Source: Hortaea werneckii (lineage: Eukaryota > Ascomycota > Dothideomycetes > Mycosphaerellales > Teratosphaeriaceae). Taken from it: a stretch of DNA of 64,000 nucleotides. Positions within the stretch are counted from its first letter, which is position 1; each line of letters starts with the position of its first letter. Shown here piece by piece: positions 22,035 through 33,600 of the stretch. The stretch lies in contig JBAOKB010000054.1 in assembly GCA_037044905.1 (NCBI GenBank), positions 434,001 to 498,000 of the forward strand, written 5' to 3'. The notes beneath the pieces are model-generated. The model searched no databases. It was not told where the DNA came from and saw only the letters and a list, made by a program, of their open reading frames with translations. The translations under genes and the position numbers were made by a program.

Positions 22035-24692
22035 ATGCCCGACGACAACATGCCGACGAGCCCAAGACGTCGATCAGCTCGTACCAAGGGTCAAGTCGCT
22101 CGCGTCTGCTCACATTGCGGACGCGCCTTCAAACGGACCGAACATCTAGAGCGGCATGAACGAACGCGTGAGCTCTACTCTGGGGTGGTAATTGGTCCTG
22201 ATCACTGACGATTCTGACTGCCTCAGACACCAAAGAGAGGCCTTTTGCGTGTGCTTGCGGGGTGACTTTCACTCGGAGAGACCTTCTAAGACGGCATCGT
22301 AGGCTTGTAGGACACGATCAAGCCAGTGCTGCCAACAGAGCATCACTGGCCTCTGAACCTGGGTCTTTGTCGGAGCAGATCTCTATTCGCGATGCCGCAG
22401 CAGACACCGGCACGGTGCATGACCCATCCTTCTTTGCCCAAGTCTCTGATCCTCACCCTCGTGCTCAACCGCTTGTCCAGCATGCAACCCCCGAGACGAG
22501 CAACCGAAATTCTCACGATGGGGGGTTTTCGCATGAGCACGGTCATCTCGATCTGCCTACGCAGCTCCTCGATGACAGTGCGTCCAATACTTTCAGGACA
22601 ACTGATCCAAGCTTACACAAGCTCCAGATTTTGATTTCGACACATGCCTGCGAGACTTCACCGGATTTCTGGATGGTGTTGGCCTGCCTATCGAATGGAG
22701 CCCCTTTCAAGGAGATTTACACACAGCTCCCGCTGAACCAGAAGAAAATCTGCAACAGGGCGTATCGACGAGAGCCGGGACTCCTTTCGGCTCGTGGCTG
22801 CCTTCGGCCCCTACGGGCAACGGTCTGGCCAACGTGGTATACGATAAAGCCAGTACGTGACCACCTTAGGCACAGGTTGGAATGCGCTCACAACGCTCAC
22901 AGCGCACCGTGTTGCACCTGAGAAGCGACGTTTTCAAGTGACGGAAGAGCAGAGATCTGTGCTAAAGGGCACAATCCAGTGCTTCTCGCATCTTCTCAGT
23001 CCTTCGTTCCGACTGCCGTCACGTCATGCGCTCACACGTTATATCACGTCCTTTTTTGACGGGTTCCATCCGCATATGCCGTTCATCCATCTTCCAACAT
23101 GGCAAATCCTCGATCATCCCACAGAATTATTGTTCGGAATTGCGGCAGTGGGAGCGCAGTATTGCTTCGAGAAGAAAGTGTCTGAGCAATTGTTCTATGC
23201 TGGAAAGGTTTTGCTGATGAACAGTCTAAGAACCGGACACGACAATTTGAGCTCAAGCATAAGACTCAGTACTTCAAAGGCGCAGTCACAGACGAACGGG
23301 AACGCTTCCGATTGTTATGAAAAGTATACGCCAATTGTCGAGACGGTCCAGGCCTTGATTGTGCTCATGGCCTTTGCCACATGGGAGCCACAGCACACTT
23401 TGGTACAAGAGTCTTTCGTCCTGCAAGGTGTCCTTGCGCATGTCGCGAGGGAAGTTGGGCTCACAGAAGACACTCATGTACGCTCCCAACTTCCCAACCT
23501 GCACGATGGAGATAGCCAATCTGCACATAACCGTGAATGGCGCCAATGGGCTGCTGATGAGAGTGTTCGGCGAACGAAACTGATCGCTTTTACCTTTCTT
23601 CACACTCACAGCATTGCATACAACGTTTACCCTGTCCTCCGCAGCAACGAGGTCAACTTGAGGCTGCCATGTACTACCAAGGAGTGGAATGCTCCAAATG
23701 CTGCTCTTTGGCATGGCTGCAGGCGCGAGACTCGGAAGCCGCAATTACTTTTTCAGGAAGCTCTTTCGCTCTTGCTGAGGAACCGAGACGACGCTTCTCC
23801 GTTGGAGCCAATTCCGACTCCGCTTGGCAACTACGTCCTACTGCATGGGCTACTTCAAAGGATACACATTCTCAGGGACCTGAGCGTACCAATCATGAGC
23901 AAGACAGCTGCTCTGCCTATTGAGGAGATAAGGAAACTTGAGTAAGCTCTAACAGAGGCACACCGTGGCATGCTATACTGACGCAGTTAAAGACATGGCT
24001 TACGCTCCTGGACTTCGGGCTGGCAACAAGCTCCTGAATCGTCTCTTGATCCTAACAATGAGAATGGTCCTATCCCCTTTACATCCAGCGCCCTCCTCGC
24101 TCTCGCGTATGTCCGCATTCACCTACACTTGGGTCCATACCGAAGTCTCGAATCGAGAGACCCAGAAGTGATTGCGAGATCGCTCTGCCAGTGCCCGGAG
24201 GTCAGCCGAAGCGACGACATCTCCACGGCGTTGCTGTACGCAGTACACATGCTGGGCATTCCCGTCAGACTTGGCGTTGATCGGGTCGCTAGGAGCCAGG
24301 CGTTCTTCTGGAGCGTGAGGCACTCAATAGCCAGCCTGGACTGTGCGGTGCTATTGAGCAAGTGGCTGATCAGTGTCTCAACCACAGTAGGCCAGATCGC
24401 GTTGAGCGGTATGAAACCATCCTTCAAAACGCAGATTATCTGAAGCTGATGCCTTGTCAATCCAGAGAGCGAAGAAAGAATCCTACATTGGGTAAGGTGT
24501 ATTGTCGAAGAGGCATATGCGACCGTCGACTTTGACACGCCTTGGACGGATGCCAATGATGTGCACACTCCTAAAAGCCTTAGCTTTGGGGTGTTACAGA
24601 TATGGACCCACTTCTTCGTGAGTAATAAACAGTGGCCATTCATCAACATCATAGGCCAAGGTCTAAAGAAATACTCTGATATGCTGCGATGA
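22035..24692 (+). CDS. C2H2 zinc-finger regulator with fungal transcription-factor domain
   Basis: Six exons, 22035-22167, 22227-22577, 22628-22852, 22903-23941, 23993-24408 and 24466-24692, give 796 residues with all phases compatible. Two adjacent C2H2 fingers sit at the N-terminus (CSHCGRAFKRTEHLERH and CACGVTFTRRDLLRRH, linked by TKERPF). Exon 3 restores the conserved acidic stretch DFDFDTCLRDFTGFLDGVGL and PIEWSPFQ. The long middle (HALTRYITSFFDGFHPHMPF, LIVLMAFATWEPQH) is a fungal-specific transcription-factor domain. The last exon ends in KKYSDMLR. Proteins of this architecture usually regulate a neighbouring metabolic locus, so control of the adjacent transporter, hydrolase, dehydrogenase and amidase genes is likely but inferred. 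The 50-nt intron at 22853 is the least certain junction. Confidence 0.85.
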
Positions 24693-25798
24693 AAAGAGAG
24701 GTGCTCTTTTGTCTAGGTTGCAACAAGACTCTCGATTTCACCAGGCCACGTGCTGCAACGTGTCAACAGGAGATTTCCTCGGCTCTTGCAGAATTGTCTT
24801 GCGACGGATGCAGACGATTTACGAGCACCACCGAGTGCCGCGTCGACCTGCTAATCAATGAGAATGTCTTCCGAGATGGTCGTACACATGCTTCTACCTA
24901 GGGCTTACAGGAGCGGCTGCCATTGCAGATGAACGATGTCCTCGCCGCTACGGCGGCCTTTTCCGGCGCTACCGACTCCATCACATCTTTCGAGGTTTCG
25001 ATCGCGGTGGCCGAAGTTCATACAATTCGCCACACGAAATCGAATAACCAGAAAACCCAAAGCGCTTTCTCTTTGAATTGGATCGCATCTCGACGGCTCC
25101 TCACCGCTCCCCAGAGCTCAGGGCGGAGATTTCGGCGTCCTCTGAGGACGTCCTTGCGCACATTGGACCAAGACCGATCCATGAAGATCCGCACGGCGTC
25201 CGTGAAGTCCGAAGCCCAAGAGGTCAAAGGCGGCATGGCATGACATTCCTGGATTTCTTGACGTTACTGACGCCAGCAAGGGAATCTCACCATAAATGGC
25301 GAGTTCCTTATCCACATTGTGAAGCTGGTTGACGGCGAACTCGAGATGTACCTTGGTAGCGGCACCGATAACATCCATGGGCTCAAAAGTCAATGGGGGT
25401 ACAGAAGGCCGAGACCTCCACGTCGAAGCAGCTTGGTTGTGTCTCGAACATCAACTGCGCTAGAGTGACGGATCTTGTGACGAGGACAAGAAATGATGGG
25501 AAAACCGGTCATGAGGATCTGTATCGTTTTCGACGATCAGCGCTTTTGAATTCGCCTTTCAACCAAGTTATGACCAGACCGTCAATGAAATGCAAAAACG
25601 TGATCAAGAAAAATCAATGGCTAATAGCGAATATTTCTCCGCTCGCTGGGCCAACCAAAACTTGAGCTATGGCGCGGAAAATGCTACAAAGGTCTGCAAA
25701 GGCGAATCTGCAAGGCACTGCTATGTATGTAACAGTTCCTTGCACGCAACTCATGACTCATCGTTCCTGCGGAAAAGCTCATCCTAAGTTTGCGCGGC
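24693..25798. other. Intergenic region with one doubtful candidate
   Basis: The region lies between the 3' ends of the C2H2 regulator and the hydrolase. It contains the weak multi-exon candidate at 24904-25393 on the minus strand. Nothing else can be supported. Confidence 0.4.
24904..25393 (-). CDS. Doubtful small hypothetical gene or gene remnant
   Basis: Two minus-strand frames look protein-like. One begins MTFEPMDVIGAATKVH and the other contains LTSWASDFTDAVRIFMDRSW. They could join through a short intron near 25285 (GTGAGA donor), but the apparent intron is only about 34-42 nt, which is short for this genome. A third exon ending in CNGSRSCKP before 24904 is possible. The composition (helical, amphipathic) loosely recalls small N-terminal domains of fungal STAND-type proteins. 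I do not claim that assignment. A decayed fragment is equally likely. Confidence 0.22.
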
Positions 25799-26958
25799 CT
25801 AAGCGCTGGATGAAGAGGCCTGTTGCTTCTTGAACTCGTTGCACATCTGCTCCATTGTGACCCATTCCACACCTTCGTGGCTGTTGATGTACTCAATGAG
25901 CCTAGTGCTCGTTAGCGAGACATTCCATCACTGGTTAAACGAGGTGGCTGCCCCGCCCATTCATACCTTTCATGCATCAGCAGGACATGAGGTCTCCCAG
26001 AAACATCCGGATGCACGGTGATAGGGAAGACGCATATCTCGTCCGGATTGTCAGCCATCTCCCGGTAGAAATAGTCGAAATGGTCTCTCCATAGGTCCTC
26101 GACATCGCGCGGATTCACCCAACCGTGGCTATTTGGAGCGCTCTTGATAAAGAGCATTGGTGGTAGACTGCGATTCGGGTTCATTAGTGGACGCGCAGGA
26201 ACGCCAATATGCTGGAGCTCTGGAAAGAGCCGTCATGCGGAACTCACTGCACAAGCGTTAGCCTCTACCACTCATCAGCTCATCTGCAGAATACAAAACG
26301 TACCTCATCAAGATACCAGTTTGCTGGGATCTCTACCAGACTGGTCTCACTCCCTTTCTCCAGCGGCTTCATCCAGGTCTCGGCTTTTTGCGTGTAATCG
26401 ATCTTTGTCCACTTGTCCCCTGTGCGCAGCCAGTACATGTGGCAATCGTCATGCGACATAGAATGATCGTACTCGACTCCAGCGTTTAGCAGTAGGTCGA
26501 CGCCCTCCTTGCTGGTTTCCCACCACGGGGCGACGCTGCCTCGTGGCGACTTGCCGCAGAACTTGGTCAACAGTTCGATCGTCTTCGTCAAAACATCACG
26601 TTGCTGTTCCATCGTCATGTCCGTTGGGTTTTCATGTGAGTAACCTGTCGCGCCCCTCGCGTCAGTGCCATGACGGTGCCGGGATACATCCTTACGTACC
26701 GTGCAAGCCAATCTCGTGGCCAGCATCGCGCACCATTGCACATTCTTCTGGAAAGGTCTCGAGTGTGTGACCCGGAATAAACCACGTCGCTTTGATGTTG
26801 TACTTCTCAAACAATCTCAGCATGCGACGGGTACCATGGGTACCCGCAAACAAACCACGAGAAATGTCACTAGGAGAGTCTTCACCACCATACGAGCCTA
26901 GCCAGCCGGCGACGGCATCGAGATCGACACCGTAGGAGCACAGAATACGTTTCGGCAT
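25799..26958 (-). CDS. Polysaccharide-deacetylase-fold hydrolase (PgdA/cyclic-imide-hydrolase type)
   Basis: Exons 26700-26958, 26304-26644, 25967-26211 and 25799-25901 give 315 residues. The NodB-like fold is clear: the metal-binding Asp in GVDLDAVAG (Asp12/Asp14), ATWFIPGH, then EIGLHGYSHEN with His86 and His90 as metal ligands, SPRGSVAPWW, and FVFP/HPDVSGRPHVLLMHER. This is the branch of HpPgdA and of bacterial cyclic imide hydrolases and PuuE-type allantoinase, not secreted chitin deacetylase: there is no signal peptide and no chitin-binding module, so a cytosolic role is likely. It shares a divergent promoter with the alcohol dehydrogenase and lies near an amidase, which favours C-N hydrolysis of a small cyclic amide or imide. 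Splicing gives a 15-residue insert (HIGVPARPLMNPNRS) before LPPMLF that relatives known to me lack. Confidence 0.85.
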
Positions 26959-27386
26959 GGTGCAATAAAAGGTGAAGTACTGCTGTGAGCGTTGCAGAGA
27001 TTGTTTGAGTGTTCAGAAAGGAATACGGCCTGGCCTGGATGCTGAGGCTGCGCCTAAACACAGTGGCTACATTTACGATATAGTCGACTAGTAGTCGGGA
27101 CAGTTCGGCGTAGAGGAGTCGCCAGAGGCATTGGCGTCTCGCCCAATGATATGTCATGCGTCTCCAACTGATGACCCACTTGAGATAAGCGCTGTTGGGG
27201 TCGTGCGCTTTCGCGATCCGACTGACCCCATGGCTTCAGTTAGGGGCGAAGAGTGCTCTAACCGGGCAGAAACCGGCTACATAGCCTTCGGACAGTCTTT
27301 TGTCTTGCAGGAATGCCTTTCCAATGATCGTCTGAACGGTAGTCTTGAGTGCGAAGATGGTCTCTCTTCAAAGTCCAAGTAGTACC
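26959..27386. promoter_or_regulatory. Divergent promoter, hydrolase and alcohol dehydrogenase
   Basis: 428 bp separate the two divergent ATGs. No gene lies between them. The arrangement suggests co-regulation, probably by the C2H2 regulator upstream. I cannot identify a specific operator. Confidence 0.55.
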
Positions 27387-28516
27387 ATGAGAGCCGCTTA
27401 CATAGCAAAGGTTGGTCTTGCATATGTGGAGAGCGAAATGTCTCGATACTGATCTGATGCAAGTACAACGAGCCTTATGTGCTTGGGGAGCGACCGATCC
27501 CCGAACTCAAACCCGATGAGATCCTCGTGCGAGTACATGCAGCTGGTTTCTGCCATTCCGACCTGCAAGTACTGCAGAATAAGTTCACGAAGCCCACGCC
27601 CATTGGTCTAATTCCATCTCATGAGATCGCAGGCGTCGTTGTCAACGTAGGCAAGAATTGCAATGGTCGATTACGCCTAGGAGATAGGGTGGGTATATTG
27701 AACTTTAAGCATGCCTGCGGCGTTTGTGCCGGATGTCGTGCGAGCCAGGCGCAAGGTAACACTCGTGATCCTCGGTTTTGCGAGGCTCGAGAAACTGCTG
27801 GATTCTATCACGACGGCGGGTTCGCGGAGTATGTGGCTGCAGATCCTACGACCACCCTAAAACTTCCAGAATCCGTTGGTTTGAATCAAGCTGCTCCTCT
27901 CATGTGCGCTGGTGCTACTGTCTGGGGCTCTCTGGAGCGTGTGACTGCCGGCTTACGCGAAGGTGATACTGTCGCCGTAGTCGGCATTGGAGGACTGGGC
28001 CATTTGGGTCTGCAGTTTGCCAAAGCAAAAGGCCTCAAAACCGTGGCCATTGACAACCGAGAAGCGGGAAGGCAGCTAGCTGCCGAAATGCACAACGCCG
28101 CCCTCAAGCCAGATCTTATCGTGGATTCTTCGGACACAGCCATGGCTTCCAGGAACATACTTGAGTTTACTCGCGATGAGGGCGTCGCAGCGGCCATCGT
28201 GTGTACGTCTTCGATCGAGGCGAATCGCTGGGCGCTCACTTTGTTGCGAATCCGTGGCTGTCTAGGTGTCCTAGGCATTCCTCCGTCACCTTGGTATTTC
28301 GACAGTGCGCCGATTGCCTTTCGCGAGCTGTCGATCATGGGTAGCTATGTTTGTGGTGCAGAGTCGGCCGGACGCATGCTTGATGTCGTGGCCAAATGGA
28401 ACATCAAATCGCAGCTCACAATACTGCCCTTTGAGCGTATCCCAGATATTGTACGCACATACAAGGACTCGGCTTTTCAAGGTCGTATAGTTGTGCGGTT
28501 ATTAGACGAAGTATAA
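27387..28516 (+). CDS. Zinc-dependent alcohol dehydrogenase (MDR family)
   Basis: Exons 27387-27410 and 27464-28516 give 358 residues. The first exon codes MRAAYIAK and the second starts YNEPYVLGERPIPELKPDEI, restoring the normal MDR N-terminus. Landmarks are the catalytic zinc Cys in GFCHSD, the His-Glu pair in PSHEIAG, the structural-zinc lobe with four Cys (CGVCAGC plus a later Cys after the GNTRDPRF stretch), and the NAD(P) Rossmann loop VGIGGLGHLGLQFAKA. It should interconvert an alcohol and an aldehyde or ketone using NAD(P)H in the cytosol. It reads in tandem with the amidase 310 bp downstream. Substrate unknown. Confidence 0.9.
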
Positions 28517-28826
28517 TGCTGTATGAGTTCCTTACCCCCATGTATAGGCTGAGGCCGAGCGCAGTCGTATGATGCACTGGAAATCTCATGACAGATACAA
28601 AGTAATCGAATGACCAATTAAAGTGGGACTTCATACAGAGCCCCACAAACCCCAAAACAGTACCCCAAGGCTGCTGAATCTTGGGGTTCGTCAAATCCTC
28701 GACGCTCAGCACCCAGCATCATGGCGGGTTGATTTCAAAGCCGGAGAGATCCTGGATATGTTAAACTCGTGCGCAGTGCTGGTCAGCTTAAAGAGCTGAC
28801 GAAAAATCTGCACCTGTCACCTCAAA
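28517..28826. other. Spacer between alcohol dehydrogenase and amidase
   Basis: 310 bp with no gene. It should carry the dehydrogenase 3' UTR and the amidase promoter. Confidence 0.5.
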
Positions 28827-30470
28827 ATGTCTGTCTTCTTCGAGAGCATTCTTCCGTGGGTATCTCCAACTGGCTTCAACTTAGTTCTCCGAGACTGACG
28901 ATTTGACAGTGGCAACCCTGTCAAAGAAGGCGACGTAGAGGCCACTCTCAAATCGCTCAACCTCAGCATTCGACCAGAAGATGCGGCCGACTATCAACTC
29001 CTTCTCGCTGCCGTTCACGACTGCGCTGAGCACGTGAACCAGCTCCCGGACTACCCACCTCTGCCGGACAGAAAACGCTTTCCGCGCCAAAACGTTCGCC
29101 TACCAGATCTTGATGAGCAAGACTTTGGCCATGCGTGGGTCTACCGCTGTCTAATAGAGGGCGAGCCTTCCAGCAAGACTTCGAATCTAAATGGCAAGAC
29201 TGTGTGCATCAAGGACTGCATTGCGGTTGCAGACGTGCCGCAGTCTTTCGGCAGCGACGCATTCCCGGCTTGGACTCCCCAAACAGACGCCACTGTTGTG
29301 TCCAGAGTTCTCGATGCCGGTGCCAACATTGTAGGGACCGCGACCTGTGAAAACTTCTGTAACTCTACTTCGTCCTTTACCAGTGCCCAAGGCATCGTAG
29401 AGAATCCACATGCGGCTGGCTACTCCTCCGGCGGAAGTACCTCAGGAGGAGCCGCTCTTGTTGCAGGCGGTGTGGTGGATATTGCTTTGGGAACTGATCA
29501 AGGCGGCAGTATACGGGTGCCCGCATCACTGAGCGGTTGCGTTGGGTTCAAGCCGACACATGGCCTCGTGCCGTTCACCGGGATCTCTAGCGGCGATCCT
29601 GTCGACGATCACGCGGGGCCAATTGCAAAGTCTGTCGATGATGTCGCGGCGTGCCTCGATGCCATTGCCGGGTACGATGGCATTGATGATCGGTCATTGG
29701 GAGCGGGACGTCCTGGATCGTCCAATTTCCATCCCTCATGGACCGGAGGGCAATTGGATGGCATACGTGTCGGCGTTTTAGAAGAAGGCTACACAAATGG
29801 ACATGTCCAGCCAGGTGTACGAAACGTCTTTCTTCAATCAGTCGACAGACTCAGAGCGCTGGGTGCTCATGATGAGCCGGTGTCCATTCCGCTGCACCTT
29901 GAGGGGCCTTCCATATGGACCATTCAACAGCGTATCTCAGGGACTGCAGGGATTCTGGGCCACTCAAGTGGCCGTCGAGGACTGTACCTGACGGATTTCG
30001 AAAGGGCTCGCCTCCCATGGACAGCGCCTGATTTCGAAAAGCTTTTCCCTTCCACCAAGAATACCGTGGTCAACGGTCTATACCTCCAAAGCAGATTCCC
30101 AGGTCTCTATGGGAAAGCCATGAACGTCGGGAGACAGATCCGGGATGCTTACGAGACCTGCTTCGAGCGGTTTGATGTCGTGGTCATGCCTACGACGCCC
30201 TTTGTGGCACCAAGGCACGGCAGCAAAGACTCTGTCCTCGAATGCCTCAAGCCAAGCATTGGCATGACGCTCAATACAGCCGTATTCAACATCACCGGAC
30301 ATCCAGCACTGTCGCTGCCCATAGGCTGGTCTGCTGCTGTCGACGACAAGGCGGTTCTTCTACCCGTAGGTCTTCAGATCGTCGGTGCTCTTTGGCAGGA
30401 CAAGAAAGTGCTGCAAGTTGCAAAAGCGCTGGAGAGCAGCTTCGTTTGGCAGGAGACCAAGGCAAAATAG
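28827..30470 (+). CDS. Amidase-signature hydrolase
   Basis: Exons 28827-28855 and 28910-30470 give 529 residues. The 54-nt intron (GTGGGT to GACAG) joins SVFFESILP to GNPVKEGD in frame. The amidase-signature Ser-cisSer-Lys triad is complete: the Lys in CIKDCIAV, the cis-Ser in YSSGGSTSGGAALVA, and the nucleophile Ser in DQGGSIRVPASLSG followed by GFKPTHGLVP. The enzyme should hydrolyse an amide to an acid plus ammonia or an amine. The lack of a signal peptide points to the cytosol. Next to the imide-hydrolase-type protein it could act as the half-amidase that finishes ring degradation; this is inference. The MPTTPF block and final substrate pocket are intact, so the enzyme is probably active. 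Confidence 0.92.
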
Positions 30471-30636
30471 TCCTTCAAGAGATGAGTGTGGCAGCATGCG
30501 AGGGCGTAAATGGCAAGTAGACATAAGGCGGCGCTTAGTTTGGTATAAAGAAGCTCAAATAGATAAGTCCGGCTTATGCCGAGACCTGTTGTACGTTCGC
30601 GCAGCCTGCAGGAAGAAGCCCAGAAAAGAATGCCGC

Positions 30637-33600
30637 TCAAACTGCCTCATAGCTATCAAGCTGCACATAGGCGCCCCTCTCCCCTTCACCCGCTCTCCGA
30701 CTTCTCTTCCCCCGCCACGCATCCCTCACAGCGCCTATCCGGCTCCAGATGCCCCTGGCCTTCGAAGACGAGCCAAATCTGCTACTCCACTCGCTCCGCA
30801 CCTCCATCCCCGCCTCCTCCTCAACCATCCATCCTGGTCGTCGCCAGAACTTCAACAAAAGCGAACTCACTACCACCGTCACACTTGAACACGCCATTGC
30901 CGCCCCGGCGGCTAAAGGCGGCAGAGTGATTCCCCAGGGAAGCAAGAAACCCATCGCGATCGGCAACCCCACGGCATTGTAAATACAGCTCAGTAGCAAG
31001 TTCAACTTGATTCGGCGGAAGATGGTGCGGCTCAGATGCAGCGAGGCCGGAATGTCCATCAGTTGGGTGGGTTTCATGAGAACGATGTCCGCCGCTTCCA
31101 TAGCCACGTCGGTCCCGCTCGCGAGAGAGATTCCAACATCGGCTGTTGCTAGTGCGGGGGAGTCGTTGATCCCGTCTCCTACCATCGCGACAATCGTGTT
31201 TTGCGATTGGAGGTCTTCGATGATGGTCTGTTTGCCGCTGGGGAGGATGCCGGCGTAGACATTGTGGGCGGGGATGCCGACCAGTGAGGCGACGTGTTGC
31301 GCTGTAGCGGGCTGATCGCCTGTCACGAGGGATGTTTCGATGTCGAGGCTGTGGAGGGCTGCGATGCAGGCCCGCGCTGAGGGTTTGAGGACATCGGCTA
31401 GGCCGATTGATCCTGCGTATGTCCCGTCGATGGCGACGTGGATCGTCGTGATACCGGCGGATTGCGTGTCCTTGATCTGTGAAGGCCCGGCTGAGGCGGC
31501 TTCGACAGATCGGCTGTTGCGTCTTGAGAGGTCCTGGGTTTCGTCTTCGGGGGACATGGGGACGTCGATGTCGCGGCTCCGCAGGAGCGAAGTGTTGCCA
31601 ATCACAACTTCGTACCGCTTCCGGCCTTCCAGCTGCCCGTTCGGTTCCACGTTCGCTGAGAGGCCTTTGCCAACCGTGGCTTGGAAATCGCCGACGCTTC
31701 CGTCTAAGGTGCCATCCGCGGCTAGCCCAAGCCTTTCTTTCGCGCCTAGGAAGATAGCCTTTGCGATCGGATGCTCGCTGCTTCCCTCAGCAAGCCCGAC
31801 GATGGTCCACCACAAAAGCCGCTGTTCGGATCCAGTGTTCCAACTACCCGCCAGCTCAGCACTAGAAACACTCATTTTGCCCATAGTCAGCGTCCCAGTC
31901 TTGTCCAGAACAATATGCTTAATCTTCGTCGCCGTTTCCAGAGCCGCACCGCCTTTCACCAGAATGCCTTGCTCAGCACCTACACCCGTCCCCACCATAA
32001 CCGCCGTCGGAGTCGCCAACCCCAACGCACAAGGACACGCAAAGACAATCACAGCAATGCACAGCTTCACGCAAACCATCAACCGCCCACCAGACGCATT
32101 ATTCGTGAACACCGCCGGCGGATCCGGCAGCAAATGCGAAAGCACCATCCACCCGATAAACGTCACGAGCCCGAGGGTAATAATAATCGGAACGAAATAC
32201 CCGGCCACCACGTCCGCCATCCGCTGGATCGGCGCCCGACTCGTCTGCGCCTCCTGCACGAGCCGCACAATCTGGCTGAGCTGCGTATCGCGGCCGGCGC
32301 GCGTGACTCGGAAATCGATCCGGCCGGCCCCGTTTACCGTCCCGGCCATGAGTTGCGATCCGGGCTTCTTCAGGATCGGCATCGCTTCGCCCGTCACCAT
32401 GGATTCGTTCACGTAGCTCTCGCCCCGCGTGACGGTGCCGTCGGCGGGGATCTTGTCCCCGGGTTTCAGGATCACCACGTCGCCTACTTCGATCAGCTCG
32501 GTCGGTACGGTTTTCTCTTCGATCGTCATCCCGAGGGAGCTGTCCTGCTGGTGCTCGCTTTCCTTCTCGCTTAAGGCGGACTTCTCGCTGATTTCGGTCT
32601 GTTGGGTCCAGCTTTCGGCGGCTTTCGCGGCGGCTATGGGATCCGCGTAGATGGTTGCTGTGCTTGGCGCGAGGCTCATCAGTCGGCTGAGAGCTTTGCT
32701 CGTTTGGCCCTTGGCGCGGTTCTCGAGGAATCGTCCCAAGAGGATGAACGTGATCAACATTGTACTTGTGTCGAAGGTCGTCGCCGGTCTGGAGTGCGGA
32801 GGTACGATGATAGAGACTAACATCGCCGCGCAGCTAAAGAAGAAGGCTGCGCTTGTTCCTAGTACGACCAAAACATCCATCGTCGGGCTCTTGTGTCGTA
32901 TGCTTCGGAAGGCGCTGACGTAGAATCGCTTCCCAATGCCAAATTGTACTGGGATTGTTAACACCAAGCAGATCACGTCGCCGAGCCAGATTCCCGCAGC
33001 GTTCCAGCTTCCAAAGTCGAGCGCGGGTACGAACATGGGGAGGAACATGCTGATCATGAAGACCGGTATTGCAAACGATAAGGAAGTTTTAAAGGCACGG
33101 TGCCATTCTTGAATCTCTTTCGTCTTGGCCAGGGACTCGAGCTGGGCGTTGTTGTCGTCAGCGTCCGCCACTAGAGCGTTGTAGCCGAGCTCCTCGATCT
33201 TCTCAACGATACGACGCAGGCCGAGTTGCGAGGGTGCGTGGACGATCGAGGCGCGTGTCGTCGAAAAGTTGATGTTGGTCGAAAGTATCCCGGGTACATT
33301 GCCAAGTGAGATCTGGAGATCCGCCGCTGATTCCGGACTGGGTAGACCGTAGATCTTGAGCTGGACCGTGACGTTGGTATGGGATGACTGTACGCCTTCT
33401 TCCTGGCTGGAGACAATAGTAGCATCGAACCCGCGATCCTCTATCGTCTCCACGATCTGCGCTGTCGTAAGTTTCTCCGGATCGTGGACGATTACAGCCC
33501 GCTCGGCCAGAAGGCTTATGTTGAATTGCACAAGTCCAGGAAGATCGTTGAAGCCTCCTTCGACGGCGGACGTACAAGCACCGCAAGTCATCCCTTCAAT

